64,000 nt of DNA from Aquabacterium sp. OR-4 (GCF_025290835.2 NZ_JAOCQD020000002.1:248001-312000), one strand, 5' to 3'; positions 8,077 through 17,268 are shown, counted from the first letter of the stretch. Numbers and translations are program-made. The notes: generated by a model from the sequence alone, not told the origin.

Positions 8077-9890
8077 TGTCGCGCCCCCTGCAAACCGCCG
8101 CGGCGCTGCTGGCGCTGCTGGCACTCGGCGCGGCCCATGCCGCCGGTGGCGACGTGGGCCAGGCCGCCAAGCAGAGCACCAACTGGACGGCCATCGGCAT
8201 GTTCGGCGTGTTCGTGATGGGCACGCTGTGGATCACCAAGTGGGCCGCGGCCAAGACCAAGAGCGCGGCTGACTTCTACACCGCCGGCGGCGGCATCACC
8301 GGCTTCCAGAACGGCCTGGCGATCGCCGGCGACTACATGTCGGCGGCCTCGTTCCTGGGCATCTCGGCAGCGGTGATGGCCTCGGGCTACGACGGCCTGA
8401 TCTACTCCATCGGCTTCCTGGTGGGCTGGCCGGTGATCACCTTCCTGATGGCCGAACGGCTGCGCAACCTGGGCAAGTTCACCTTTGCCGACGTGGCCGG
8501 CTACCGCTTCAAGCAGGGCCCGATCCGCGCCTTCGCGGCCAGCGGCACGCTGGTGGTGGTGGCCTTCTACCTGATTGCGCAGATGGTCGGCGCGGGCCAG
8601 CTGATCAAGCTGCTGTTCGGGCTGGACTACTGGCTGGCGGTGGTGATCGTTGGCGCGCTGATGATGGTCTACGTGCTGTTCGGCGGCATGACGGCCACCA
8701 CCTGGGTGCAGATCATCAAGGCCGTGCTGCTGCTCACCGGCGTGAGCTTCATGGCCTTCATGGTGCTGGCGCAGTTCGGCTTCTCGCCCGAGGCGCTGTT
8801 TGCCGCCGGCGTGAAGGTCAAGGCCACCATCGCCGCCAATGGCAAGGAGGCGGCCATGGCCGCGGCCACGGCGGCCACCGCCGCGGCGGCCACGCCCGAG
8901 CTGGCGGCCAGCGCCGCAGCCGCCATGGCCAAGGCCAGCGCCATCAACCCCGAGAAGGTGGGCCTGTCGCTGATGAACCCGGGCGGCTTCGTCAAGGACC
9001 CGATCAGTGCCATCAGCTTCGGCATGGCGCTGATGTTCGGCACCGCCGGCCTGCCGCACATCCTGATGCGCTTTTTCACCGTGCCCGATGCCAAGGAGGC
9101 ACGCAAGAGCGTGTTCTGGGCCACCACCTGGATCGGCTACTTCTATGTGCTGATCTTCATCATCGGCTTCGGTGCCATCACGCTGGTGCTGACCAACCCC
9201 GAGTTCGCCGACGTGGCCAAGGGCGTGATCAAGGGCGGTGCCGGCACGGCCAACATGGCCGCGGTGCTGGTGGCCAAGAGCGTGGGCGGCGACGTGTTTT
9301 TCGGCTTCATCTCGGCGGTGGCCTTCGCCACCATCCTGGCGGTGGTGGCCGGCCTCACGCTGAGCGGTGCCTCGGCCGTGTCGCACGACCTGTACGCCAC
9401 GGTGTTCAAGGGCGGCAAGGCCGACAGCGCGGCCGAGCTGCGGGTCTCGCGTGCCACCACGCTGGCACTCGGTGTCATCGCGGTGGCCCTGGGCATCACC
9501 TTCGAGAAGCAGAACATCGCCTTCATGGTGAGCCTGGCCTTCGCCATTGCCGCGTCGGCCAACTTCCCGGTGCTGTTCATGAGCGTGCTGTGGAAGGACT
9601 GCACCACCCGCGGCGCGGTGATCGGCGGTTTCCTGGGCCTGATCTCGTCGGTGGGCCTGACCATCGTGTCGCCGTCGGTGTGGGAGGCCACGCTGGGCAA
9701 CCCCAAGGGCTCGGCCTGGTTCCCGTACACCTCGCCGGCCCTGTTCTCGATGACCATCGGCTTCGCCAGCATCTGGCTGTTCTCGATCCTCGACCGCAGC
9801 GCCCAGGCGCAGCAGGAGCGGGTGGACTTCGAGGCCCAGCAGGTGCGCTCGGAAACCGGCCTCGGCGCCGCCGGCGCATCGGGTCACTGA
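8076..9890 (+). CDS. actP: Cation/acetate symporter ActP
   Basis: A 604-residue SSS-family symporter with an N-terminal signal-like helix ([12 protein letters not shown]) and about 13 further membrane segments. Family features include [20 protein letters not shown] and the SAASFLG motif of acetate permeases. It imports acetate and similar short carboxylates with Na+ or H+. It is longer than the 549-residue E. coli protein, partly because of an Ala-rich periplasmic or cytoplasmic insertion ([19 protein letters not shown], about residues 255-290). AAGGAGGTG precedes the ATG. It is cotranscribed with the DUF485 gene and divergent from the CrbS-like kinase, so regulation by that kinase is likely. 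Four terminator hairpins follow. Confidence 0.93.
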   Translation: MSRPLQTAAALLALLALGAAHAAGGDVGQAAKQSTNWTAIGMFGVFVMGTLWITKWAAAKTKSAADFYTAGGGITGFQNGLAIAGDYMSAASFLGISAAVMASGYDGLIYSIGFLVGWPVITFLMAERLRNLGKFTFADVAGYRFKQGPIRAFAASGTLVVVAFYLIAQMVGAGQLIKLLFGLDYWLAVVIVGALMMVYVLFGGMTATTWVQIIKAVLLLTGVSFMAFMVLAQFGFSPEALFAAGVKVKATIAANGKEAAMAAATAATAAAATPELAASAAAAMAKASAINPEKVGLSLMNPGGFVKDPISAISFGMALMFGTAGLPHILMRFFTVPDAKEARKSVFWATTWIGYFYVLIFIIGFGAITLVLTNPEFADVAKGVIKGGAGTANMAAVLVAKSVGGDVFFGFISAVAFATILAVVAGLTLSGASAVSHDLYATVFKGGKADSAAELRVSRATTLALGVIAVALGITFEKQNIAFMVSLAFAIAASANFPVLFMSVLWKDCTTRGAVIGGFLGLISSVGLTIVSPSVWEATLGNPKGSAWFPYTSPALFSMTIGFASIWLFSILDRSAQAQQERVDFEAQQVRSETGLGAAGASGH

Positions 9891-9910
9891 ACCGGCCTGC
9901 CCTGCCCCTC

Positions 9911-10025
9911 AGCCCGGCCCTGGCCGGACTCTTCACTTGCAGCCCGGCCCTGGCCGGGCTCTTCACTTGCAGCCCGGCCTCGGCCGGGCTTTTCACGCGC
10001 AGCCCGGCCCTGGCCGGGCTTTTTC
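9911..10025 (+). terminator. Four tandem copies of a 30-bp intrinsic terminator after actP
   Basis: The unit AGCCCGGCCCTGGCCGGGCT followed by CTTCACTTGC is repeated at 9911, 9941, 9971 and 10001. Each copy folds into a stem AGCCCGGC/GCCGGGCT with a four-base loop. The stem is imperfect in copy 1 (GGACT) and has a CT/CG change in copy 3. The last copy ends in TTTTTC and is the best Rho-independent terminator; copies 1 and 2 have CTTC instead. The array separates actP from feoA. The 30-bp period points to duplication of a single terminator. Confidence 0.85.
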
Positions 10026-10090
10026 ATGGGCGGTCGGCGGGCACGCCGGGGCTTGCGCCAGGCCAAATCCGAGCCCGGTCGCGGCAGAAC

Positions 10091-10111
10091 AAATGAGATA
10101 AACTCTCATTT
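10091..10111. promoter_or_regulatory. Fur box before feoA
   Basis: AAATGAGA - TAAAC - TCTCATTT is a perfect 8-bp inverted repeat with 5 nt between the arms. It is AT-rich in a GC-rich background and matches the AATGAGA/TCTCATT half-sites of betaproteobacterial Fur boxes. It ends 21 nt before the feoA ATG, and the central TAAACT could also serve as the -10 box, so Fe2+-Fur would block transcription of feoAB. Confidence 0.85.
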
Positions 10112-10132
10112 AGATTTGGAGTACCGCACGCC

Positions 10133-10390
10133 ATGAGCCGCACTGCACCCGCCGCCACGCTGGCCGACCTGCCCGATGGCCGCGCCGCCACGGTGCACGG
10201 TGTCGACGACGAGGGCGGCACCCTGGACACCCTGCAGCTGCGCCGCCTGCGTGAACTGGGCTTTCTGCCCGGCGAGCCGGTGAAGGTGCTGCGCCGCGGC
10301 CCGGGTGGCCGCGAGCCGCTGGCGGTGCAGGTGGGCGACACGCTGTTTGCCCTGCGTCTGGCCGAGGCACGCTGCGTGCTGGTGGACTGA
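10133..10390 (+). CDS. feoA: Ferrous iron transport protein A (FeoA)
   Basis: An 85-residue SH3-like FeoA protein. Typical features are the early LADLPDGRAATV, the central LRRLRELGFLPGEPVKVLRRGPGG and the final PLAVQVGDTLFALRLAEA. FeoA is a small cytosolic partner of the FeoB Fe2+ transporter. GGAG lies 11 nt before the ATG. The stop codon is immediately followed by the feoB ATG, with no gap. A Fur box lies directly upstream, so expression should rise under iron limitation. Confidence 0.94.
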   Translation: MSRTAPAATLADLPDGRAATVHGVDDEGGTLDTLQLRRLRELGFLPGEPVKVLRRGPGGREPLAVQVGDTLFALRLAEARCVLVD

Positions 10391-12283
10391 ATGTCCCAGG
10401 CTGCTTCCGTCTCCGACCGCCTGCCACAGAGCGTGGCCCTGGTCGGCAACCCCAACTGCGGCAAGACCGCGCTGTTCAACCTGCTCACCGGCGCGCGCCA
10501 GAAGGTGGCCAACTACGCCGGCGTGACGGTCGAGCGCAAGATCGGCCAGGCCCGCCTGGCCGATGGCCGCCAGGTGCAGGTGATCGACCTGCCCGGTGCC
10601 TACAGCCTGACCCCCGCCACACCCGACGAGCAGGTGACGCTCGAGGTCATCGAGGGCCGCCGCCCCGGCGAGCGCCAGCCCGATGCGGTGGTGGCCGTGG
10701 TCGATGCCACCAACCTGCGCATGAACCTGCGCCTGGTGCTCGAGCTGCAGCGCCTGGGCCGGCCGATGATGGTGGCGCTGAACATGGCCGACGTGGCCCG
10801 CGCCCGCGGCCTGCAGATCGATACCGCCGCCCTGTCGCTGGCGCTGGGCTGCCCGGTGGTCGAGACCGTGGCGGTGCGCCGCAACGGCCATGCCGAACTG
10901 CTGAGCCGGCTGCAGGCCTGGCGCCTGCCCCAGGCTGCCGATGCCGCACCGGTGCATGCCGCGGCGGCCGATCCGGCGGCACTGATGGCACGGGTGCGCG
11001 AGATCCTGGCCCAGGCCGTGCACAGCGCACCGGGCACCCACACGGCCGACCGGCTGCAGCTCACGCTCGACCGCTGGGTGTTGCACCCGGTGTGGGGCCT
11101 GGCCATCCTGGCCGCGGTGCTGTTCGTGGTGTTCCAGGCGGTGTTTGCCTGGGCCGCCGCGCCAATGGACCTGATCGAGGCCGGCATGGCCGCGCTGGGC
11201 GACTGGCTGGGCGCCAACATGGCCGACGGCCCGCTGCGCAGCCTGCTGGTGGACGGCGCCATTGCCGGCGCCGGCGCGGTGCTGGTGTTCCTGCCGCAGA
11301 TCCTGATCCTGTTCTTCTTCATCCTGGTGCTCGAGGATTCGGGCTACCTGCCGCGCGCCGCCTTCCTGCTCGACAACGCGATGGGCAAGGTGGGCCTGTC
11401 GGGGCGGGCCTTCATCCCGCTGCTGTCGAGCTTTGCCTGTGCGGTGCCCGGCATCCTGGCCACGCGCACCATCGCGCACTGGAAAGACCGCCTGGCCACC
11501 ATCATGGTGGCGCCGCTGATGACCTGCTCGGCCCGCCTGCCGGTGTATGCGCTGCTGATCGGCGCCTTCATCCCCGAGCAGTCGGTGGGCCCTTTCAACC
11601 TGCAGGGCCTGGTGCTGTTTGCGCTGTACCTGGCCGGCGTGGCCTCGGCCTGCCTGGTGGCCTGGATCTTCAAGCGCGTGTGGCTGCGCAGCAGCTACCA
11701 GCCGCTGATGCTGGAACTGCCGCCCTACCGCTGGCCCGGCCTGCGCAACCTGGGCCTGGGCCTGTGGGAGCGCGCGCGCATCTTCATCGAGCGGGTGGGC
11801 ACGATCATCTTCGCGCTGTCGGTGCTGCTGTGGTTCCTGTCCACCCATCCGGCGCCGCCCGAGGCTGCGGGCGCCACGCTGCCGGCCATCCAGTACAGCT
11901 TTGCCGGCCAGCTGGGCCGCGCGCTGGAGCATGTGTTCGCGCCGGTCGGCTTCAACTGGCAGATCTGCATTGCGCTGGTGCCCGGCATGGCCGCGCGCGA
12001 GGTGGCGGTGGGTGCCCTCGGCACGGTGTATGCGCTGTCGGCCAGCGACGATGCGGTGGCCGAGGCCCTGGCGCCGATGATCGCCGCGCAATGGTCGCTG
12101 GCCACCTCGCTGGCGCTGATGGCCTGGTTCGTGTTTGCGCCGCAGTGCATTGCCACGCTGGCCACCGTGAAGCGCGAGACCAATGGCTGGCGCTGGCCGC
12201 TGGTCATGACCGGCTACCTGTTCGGCCTGGCCTATCTGGCGGCCTTCGTCACCTACCGCGCCACGCTGTGGCTGGGTGGCTGA
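10391..12283 (+). CDS. feoB: Ferrous iron transporter FeoB
   Basis: A 630-residue protein with an N-terminal GTPase domain: G1 GNPNCGKT (residues 19-26), G2 region NYAGVTVE, G3 DLPG, and NMAD as G4. A helical domain and then about eight or more membrane helices follow, including Gate regions with conserved Cys (SSFACAVPGILATRT, MTCSARLPVY). It is shorter than the 773-residue E. coli FeoB, as is common in betaproteobacteria, and lacks the C-terminal FeoC-binding extension. It moves Fe2+ across the inner membrane. It is translated directly after feoA and followed by a small DUF6587-type gene. Confidence 0.95.
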   Translation: MSQAASVSDRLPQSVALVGNPNCGKTALFNLLTGARQKVANYAGVTVERKIGQARLADGRQVQVIDLPGAYSLTPATPDEQVTLEVIEGRRPGERQPDAVVAVVDATNLRMNLRLVLELQRLGRPMMVALNMADVARARGLQIDTAALSLALGCPVVETVAVRRNGHAELLSRLQAWRLPQAADAAPVHAAAADPAALMARVREILAQAVHSAPGTHTADRLQLTLDRWVLHPVWGLAILAAVLFVVFQAVFAWAAAPMDLIEAGMAALGDWLGANMADGPLRSLLVDGAIAGAGAVLVFLPQILILFFFILVLEDSGYLPRAAFLLDNAMGKVGLSGRAFIPLLSSFACAVPGILATRTIAHWKDRLATIMVAPLMTCSARLPVYALLIGAFIPEQSVGPFNLQGLVLFALYLAGVASACLVAWIFKRVWLRSSYQPLMLELPPYRWPGLRNLGLGLWERARIFIERVGTIIFALSVLLWFLSTHPAPPEAAGATLPAIQYSFAGQLGRALEHVFAPVGFNWQICIALVPGMAAREVAVGALGTVYALSASDDAVAEALAPMIAAQWSLATSLALMAWFVFAPQCIATLATVKRETNGWRWPLVMTGYLFGLAYLAAFVTYRATLWLGG

Positions 12284-12296
12284 CGCCGCGCGCAGC

Positions 12297-12536
12297 ATGG
12301 ACCTGCAATCGCTGGCCACCGGCCTGATCGTCGGCAGCGCGCTGGTCTACGCCGCCTGGGCGCTGATGCCGGCCGCCTGGCGCCGCACGCTGCGGCACCG
12401 GCTCACCGGCCAGGCCCAGCCCGAGGCCGCGGGCGGCTGCGGCGCCTGCTCGGGCGGCTGCACGCCGCCGCCGCAGCGCTCGGCCTCGGCCGCGGCCGAA
12501 CAGCCGATTCACATCCGGCGCCGACCGCAGGCCTAG
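12297..12536 (+). CDS. Small membrane-anchored Cys-rich protein (DUF6587-like) after feoB
   Basis: A 79-residue protein, MDLQSLATGLIVGSALVYAA, with one N-terminal membrane helix followed by a basic stretch (WRRTLRHRLTG) and a compact Cys cluster, GGCGACSGGC. The layout matches the small proteins that follow feoB in betaproteobacteria (DUF6587), thought to substitute for FeoC. The three Cys could bind iron or an Fe-S cluster, which is inference. I chose the ATG at 12297; a GTG at 12276 would overlap feoB and add seven residues. No good Shine-Dalgarno sequence is visible, so translation is probably coupled to feoB. Confidence 0.75.
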   Translation: MDLQSLATGLIVGSALVYAAWALMPAAWRRTLRHRLTGQAQPEAAGGCGACSGGCTPPPQRSASAAAEQPIHIRRRPQA

Positions 12537-12630
12537 CCACCGGCCACCGGCGTGCCTGGATGACCGGGTGCCCGTGCACCTGGACCCCTGGCTGCCCGGC
12601 GCGGCACGCCCCTGCGCAGGGCCGCGCAAG

Positions 12631-13242
12631 TCAACCCCGCTGCAGCCGGTGGCGCAGCACCACGAAGGCCAGGCCGGCCAGCACCGCGGCATCCAGCGGC
12701 GTGGCTGAGTCGCGCTCAGGCAGGCCCAGCGCCTGCTGCAGGCTGGCCCAGCGCAGGTCGATGGTCACCGCGCCCTGCTGCTGGTAGGGCGGCAGCTGGC
12801 GAAACTTCCAGTCGTGGAACATCGCCGACACATCGTGGCGCGCATTCGGCAGGCCCACGCCCAGCAGCGGCTGCAGCGCACGGTCCAGCAGCGCCAGGTC
12901 GAAGTCGAGGTAGTAGCCCACCAGCGGCCGCGGGCCGATGAAGTGCAGCAGCCCGGCCATGGCCGCGCGCTCGGCGGCGTCGCCCACTCCGGCGCCGTCG
13001 AGCAGCGAGACCTCCAGGCGCTGGCTGGCCAACACCCGGTCGCCCTGCCCACGCACCGCGGCCAGCGCCAGCAGGCGGTCGCGGTTGGCGTCGCGGCCGC
13101 TGGCCAGCACATCCAGCGCCACCCATTCGCCGGCGGGTGGCGGCTGCCACAAAAAGGCCCATTGCGGATCGGCCAGCTGGCGCTGCGACCATTCGCGCTT
13201 GATGGCCGCCCAGCCACCGCCGGCGCCGCCCAGGCGCGGCAT
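12631..13242 (-). CDS. DEDD exonuclease-like protein with degenerate active site
   Basis: A 203-residue protein of the DnaQ-like (DEDDh) fold. The Exo I motif, normally DxExTG, reads D44-V-L46-ASG, so the second acidic residue is lost. Exo II is kept as YYLDFDLALLDR (D115). In Exo III the His five residues before D184 (LDAAVLAGLAF) is Ser179. Two of the catalytic residues are therefore missing and the protein is probably inactive or uses another mechanism. Its ATG overlaps the stop of the upstream cNMP/CBS/DUF294 gene (TGATG), a pairing I recall from other proteobacteria, where the exonuclease-like protein is annotated as a Pol III epsilon homologue. A structural or nucleotide-binding role is possible. 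Confidence 0.8.
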   Translation of the reverse strand: MPRLGGAGGGWAAIKREWSQRQLADPQWAFLWQPPPAGEWVALDVLASGRDANRDRLLALAAVRGQGDRVLASQRLEVSLLDGAGVGDAAERAAMAGLLHFIGPRPLVGYYLDFDLALLDRALQPLLGVGLPNARHDVSAMFHDWKFRQLPPYQQQGAVTIDLRWASLQQALGLPERDSATPLDAAVLAGLAFVVLRHRLQRG

Positions 13243-15233
13243 CACAGCGCATCCAGGTGAAAGCGCAGGCGCAGCAACTGCTTGAAGCGCTTGACCACCG
13301 CCAGCGTGTCCTTCAGAAGATCGCGGTCCAGGCTGGACAGGCGGTCGACCTCGATGCCGCCGCCAGGCGCCTGGCCGGCCTCCAGCGCCGCCAGGCCCAG
13401 CTTCAGCTTCAGACCCATGAAAAAGTGCAGGCTGTCCACCAGATCGGTGGCCAGGCCCTGCTCCAGCGCGCCGGCGGCCACCAGCGCCTCGAGGCGCGCC
13501 ACCGTGCCGGTGGCCTGCACCCGGTGCGCCAGTGCCAGGCTGCGCACGCCATGCACCAGCGGAAAGCTGCCGGCCTTCTTCAGATCGAGCAGGCCCGGCC
13601 CATCTTCCAGCGAGAACAGCCGCGACCACCAGCCGCCACCGCCCTCGAAGGCATTGATCGCCGCGGCAAAACGCGCCAGCAGCGCGTCGTTGTCGGTGAC
13701 CAGGTTGAAGACCTCGCCGCGCACCTGGGCCAGCAGCGTGGCATCGCCCGCCACCGCGTGGGCATCGAGAAAAATCGCCAGCGACATCAGGCTGTCGGGC
13801 GACGGCATCAGCAGCCAGCGCCGCACGCGCTCGCCGAAATCGGCCGCCTCGTGCCGCCACTCGGGGTTGCTGAGCATGATCTGGCCCGGGCATTCGGGGT
13901 AGCCAAAATCGGCCAGCGCCTGTGAAAACCGCTGGCAGATGGCGGCCAGATCGGCCGGCGGCGTGTAGCCGTCGCGCAGGATCAGGCCGTTGTCCTGGTC
14001 GGTCTTGAGCAGCTGCTCGCCGCGGCCCTCGCTGCCCATCACGAACAGGCAGCTGTTGGCCACCAGGGCCGGCGGCGCCATCAGCTGCCAGGCGCGCTCG
14101 AACAGCAGCGCATTGAGTTCCTGCACCAGGCGCGCGATCAGGCCCACCTTGGTGCCGCCGCGCTGCAGCAGGCCGATCACCTGGGTGATCTGGGCGGCCG
14201 GCGCGGCCAGCGCGGCCAGCTCGGTGGCTTCGAGGATCTGCCGCGTCACCAGCGTGCTGTGGTTCGACAGGAAGCCCAGCAGGTCCACCTGCTCCAGCAC
14301 GCCCAGAATGGGCCCGCCGGGCGCCTGGCGGCCGGCCTGGCCAGGGCCGGCGGGAGCACGCACCACCACGCGCTGCACGCGGTGGCGGATCATCACCGCC
14401 AGCGCCTCGAACAGCGGCGCGTCGGGCGCCACGCACACCAGGGGATGGCTGGCCAGATCGCCCACCGGCAACTGATCGAGCGGCCGGCCATGCAGGATGG
14501 CGCGCTGCAGCCCGGCGGTGGTGAAGATGCCCAGATGCTGCGTGCCATCGGCCGCCGCACTGGCGTTGGCCGGGCCGTCAGCAGGGGCCGTGACCACGCC
14601 ATCGGCCACGCCACCGGCCGTGGCGTCGGCCGGGCCGTCGGCACGCTTGGCGCCCGGGGCCGCCACCCCCACGCCGCGCACCAGCACATGCGTGACCCGC
14701 TGCCCGACGAACAACCGCACCACCGACACGATGTCGAGCGCGGCGTCCACATACTGCGGCGGGCGCAGCACCGCCTGATCCACCCGCGCCAGGGTCAGGC
14801 TCTGCAGCTCATGCTGGCGGTGGTGGGCCGACAGCGCGGCCAGCTTCTTCGACAAATCGGCAAACAGCAGCGCCGCGAAGGTGGCGTTGTGCGTGATCAG
14901 CGTGTTCACCGTGTCGCGCGGCAGCCGGTAGGCCAGCACCTCGCTGGCGGCCACGAAGCGGTGGCTGGCCACGCCGGTGACCAGCGCCCGGCCATCGAAG
15001 CAGTCGTCGGGGCCGTAGGTGGCCACCAGGTCGTCGCCCTCCCACTGCCGCACATGGCCCTGGATCAGCACCACCAGGTGCTCGGGCGAGGCGCCGGCCG
15101 CCAGCATCACCTGGTCGGGTGGCACGAACTCGATGTCGACGCTGTCGCGCACCAGGCGGCGCTGCTCGGCGCTCAGGCAGTCGAAGGGCGAGACGTTGAA
15201 GTTGAAGGCGTGGGGCACGGCGGGCGCAGGCAA
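13242..15233 (-). CDS. cNMP-binding/CBS/DUF294 nucleotidyltransferase-like protein
   Basis: A 663-residue regulatory protein with a cyclic-nucleotide-binding-like domain (residues 15-135), a CBS pair (155-325) interrupted by a low-complexity insert with repeated ADGPA units (193-231), and a DUF294 nucleotidyltransferase-like domain. The latter carries the signature GSEGRGEQLLKTDQDN at 400-415, as in PII uridylyltransferase-type enzymes. A C-terminal helical DUF294_C domain follows. The only upstream start codon in frame is TTG at 15233 (LPAPAVPHAFNFN); a GTG five codons further in is the alternative. It overlaps the exonuclease-like gene. Family members occur near acetate-switch kinases. The substrate is unknown. 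Confidence 0.85.
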   Translation of the reverse strand: MPAPAVPHAFNFNVSPFDCLSAEQRRLVRDSVDIEFVPPDQVMLAAGASPEHLVVLIQGHVRQWEGDDLVATYGPDDCFDGRALVTGVASHRFVAASEVLAYRLPRDTVNTLITHNATFAALLFADLSKKLAALSAHHRQHELQSLTLARVDQAVLRPPQYVDAALDIVSVVRLFVGQRVTHVLVRGVGVAAPGAKRADGPADATAGGVADGVVTAPADGPANASAAADGTQHLGIFTTAGLQRAILHGRPLDQLPVGDLASHPLVCVAPDAPLFEALAVMIRHRVQRVVVRAPAGPGQAGRQAPGGPILGVLEQVDLLGFLSNHSTLVTRQILEATELAALAAPAAQITQVIGLLQRGGTKVGLIARLVQELNALLFERAWQLMAPPALVANSCLFVMGSEGRGEQLLKTDQDNGLILRDGYTPPADLAAICQRFSQALADFGYPECPGQIMLSNPEWRHEAADFGERVRRWLLMPSPDSLMSLAIFLDAHAVAGDATLLAQVRGEVFNLVTDNDALLARFAAAINAFEGGGGWWSRLFSLEDGPGLLDLKKAGSFPLVHGVRSLALAHRVQATGTVARLEALVAAGALEQGLATDLVDSLHFFMGLKLKLGLAALEAGQAPGGGIEVDRLSSLDRDLLKDTLAVVKRFKQLLRLRFHLDAL

Positions 15234-15315
15234 GGCAGCAGCAGCAAGCCCGATGGCACCACAGCCAGCTGACAGCCAGCCTGCGCGGCATCAAGCTTGC
15301 GCGGGCCGCCGCCGG

Positions 15316-17187
15316 CTACACCACGCAGGTGCGGTTCTTGCCCGTGCGCTTGGCTTCGTAAAGCCCCTCGTCGGCGCGCTCCAGTGCGCGCTGCAGCGGC
15401 TCGCCGTCGCGCCAGGCGCTCACGCCGGCCGAGAAGGTGACGAAGACCTCCTGCCCGTTGTGCATGAACAGGCTGGCGGTGAGCTGGCGCTGCAGCCGCG
15501 TGAGGGCCTGCTGCGCCTCGTCCAGCGGCGTGTCGGGCAGCAGCACCACGAACTCCTCGCCGCCAAAGCGCGCCACATGGTCACCGGGCCGCAGCCAGCC
15601 GCGCACGCGCTCGGCCAGGGCCTTCAGCGCCTCGTCGCCGGCGGCGTGGCCCAGCGAGTCGTTGAGCTTCTTGAAGTTGTCGATGTCGATCAGGCCCACG
15701 GCCAGCGGTGCCTGGGCCGGCGCACCGGTGGCCGGCAGCGCGCGGCGGCGCTGCGCCTCGGCCTCGAAGGCGCGCTCCAGGCCGCGGCGGTTGGCCACCT
15801 GGGTCAATGCGTCGGTAGACACCTCTTCGTCCAGGCGGCGCAGTTCAAGCTCGAGTGCGCGCACGCGCGCCTCCAGTGCGCCGGCACGCGCATGCTCGGC
15901 GGCCAAGCGGTCACGGGCCCCGGCCACCACGCTGTGCACTGCGCGGCTCTCGCCCACCATCTCCTGCACCAGGCTGGCCAGGTGCTCCAGTGATTCAGCC
16001 GCCGCAATGCGCGTGGCGTACGCGGCCATCTGGTCGCCAAAACGCCCGGTGGCCTGGCCCAGCTCGCCCAGCTCGGCCATCACCTGCTGCACCACCTGGC
16101 GCAAGGCGTCGCGGGCCAGCACACGCTCGGCCGCCAGCGTGCGCTGCTGCTCGCGGGTGCGGGCCAGCAGGTCGCGCGCAGCGCGCACGGCACGGGCGCT
16201 GGTGCCGCCCTCGGGCCCGGCGCCGGCATCCAGCCGGGCGCGCAGGGCCTGGCCCTGGCCCTGCAGCCAGTCGCCCTCGTCGGTGGGCGCGGCGGGGCCG
16301 GCCAGGCCTTCGCTGAGCGCTCGGGTGAGCGCCAGCAGTTCGTCCACCAGCTCTTCGCGCAGGCCGAACAGGCCGCGCACCCGTTGGCAGACGCCGGCCA
16401 CCGCCTCGGCCAGCGCGGGCGTGGCGCCTTCGCGCTGCACGCGGGCGGCCAAGGCGGCCAGTTCATCGGCCAGCTCGCCGGCCCGTGGCTCGTTGCCCGG
16501 CAGGCCGGCGCGCACCGTGCCGGTGAGCTCGTGCACCAGTTGCTGGGTGGCGGCGGCATCGGGCGCGTTGGCCTCGGCCGCAGTGACATCGGCTGCGCCG
16601 GCCCGCGGCGCCGCAAGCGCCGGCCCCTTCGGCGGTGCGGCAGGCACGGCGGGCGGCATGGCGGCCGACGGCTCGATCGGCGTGTCGGCAGCGCCCACGG
16701 CCGCATCCGGTGTGTCGATCTCCCAGGTGCCCACCAGCTGGCCCAGGCGCTGCTGCAGGCGGGCGGCGTCGCTGCGGCTGCCTTCCAGCACACGGGCCAG
16801 GCTGTCCTTCTTGCGCGCGGCAGTCCACTGGCGGCCGCCGCGCTCCAGGCCCTTGGCCAGGCGCTCGATCAACCGTGCCCAGGCCTCGCCCTGGGCCCCC
16901 GCTGCGCCGGCGCAGCGCTCGAGCGACTTCTGCGCATCGTCCCAGCGGCCCGCCATCAGCGCGCCGGCCAGCTCGCCGCGCAGTGCCGGCTCGTCGGTCA
17001 GGCGCATCGCCAGGCGCTCGATCATGGCCCGCGCGCGTGGCGGCAAGGCGGCATCGCCGGGCTGCGCTTCGCCGGATTCTTCGGCATAGGCCCGGGCGTA
17101 GTTGGCGGGGGTGGGTTCCAGCTGGGCGGTCGCCAGGCGACGCAGGGCGCCCTTGGCCCAGGCCGCGGCGTTGGATGGGGTCGTCAC
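15316..17187 (-). CDS. Diguanylate cyclase (GGDEF) with long helical N-terminus
   Basis: A 623-residue soluble protein. The first 450 residues are helical and rich in Ala, Arg and Glu, with a low-complexity Pro/Ala linker (about 170-205) and a coiled coil (LEARVRALELELRRLDEE) leading into the GGDEF domain. That domain begins at STDALTQVANRRGLERAF and has the active motif FGGEEF, so it should make c-di-GMP; no RxxD inhibitory site was confirmed. No membrane segment or receiver domain is visible. The GTG start at 17187 has AAGGTG 5 nt before it. It lies downstream of the REC-PAS-GGDEF-EAL gene on the same strand, 81 nt away. Confidence 0.87.
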   Translation of the reverse strand: MTTPSNAAAWAKGALRRLATAQLEPTPANYARAYAEESGEAQPGDAALPPRARAMIERLAMRLTDEPALRGELAGALMAGRWDDAQKSLERCAGAAGAQGEAWARLIERLAKGLERGGRQWTAARKKDSLARVLEGSRSDAARLQQRLGQLVGTWEIDTPDAAVGAADTPIEPSAAMPPAVPAAPPKGPALAAPRAGAADVTAAEANAPDAAATQQLVHELTGTVRAGLPGNEPRAGELADELAALAARVQREGATPALAEAVAGVCQRVRGLFGLREELVDELLALTRALSEGLAGPAAPTDEGDWLQGQGQALRARLDAGAGPEGGTSARAVRAARDLLARTREQQRTLAAERVLARDALRQVVQQVMAELGELGQATGRFGDQMAAYATRIAAAESLEHLASLVQEMVGESRAVHSVVAGARDRLAAEHARAGALEARVRALELELRRLDEEVSTDALTQVANRRGLERAFEAEAQRRRALPATGAPAQAPLAVGLIDIDNFKKLNDSLGHAAGDEALKALAERVRGWLRPGDHVARFGGEEFVVLLPDTPLDEAQQALTRLQRQLTASLFMHNGQEVFVTFSAGVSAWRDGEPLQRALERADEGLYEAKRTGKNRTCVV

Positions 17188-17268
17188 GAAATCACCTTGG
17201 TTCAGCCCATCGCGGCAGCGGCCGCGGCGGGGCGTGGTGGCGGCACGCGGCGGTGGCGGCGGCCAAGT

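Noticed and set aside
9911..10025. CRISPR-like array (regular 30-bp repeats)
   Set aside because: There are no distinct spacers; the whole 30-bp unit repeats, and each unit folds into a terminator.
12276..12296. GTG start at 12276 for the small Cys-rich protein
   Set aside because: It would overlap the end of feoB by 8 nt, and the added residues ADAARS are not membrane-helix or family sequence; the ATG at 12297 gives a cleaner start.
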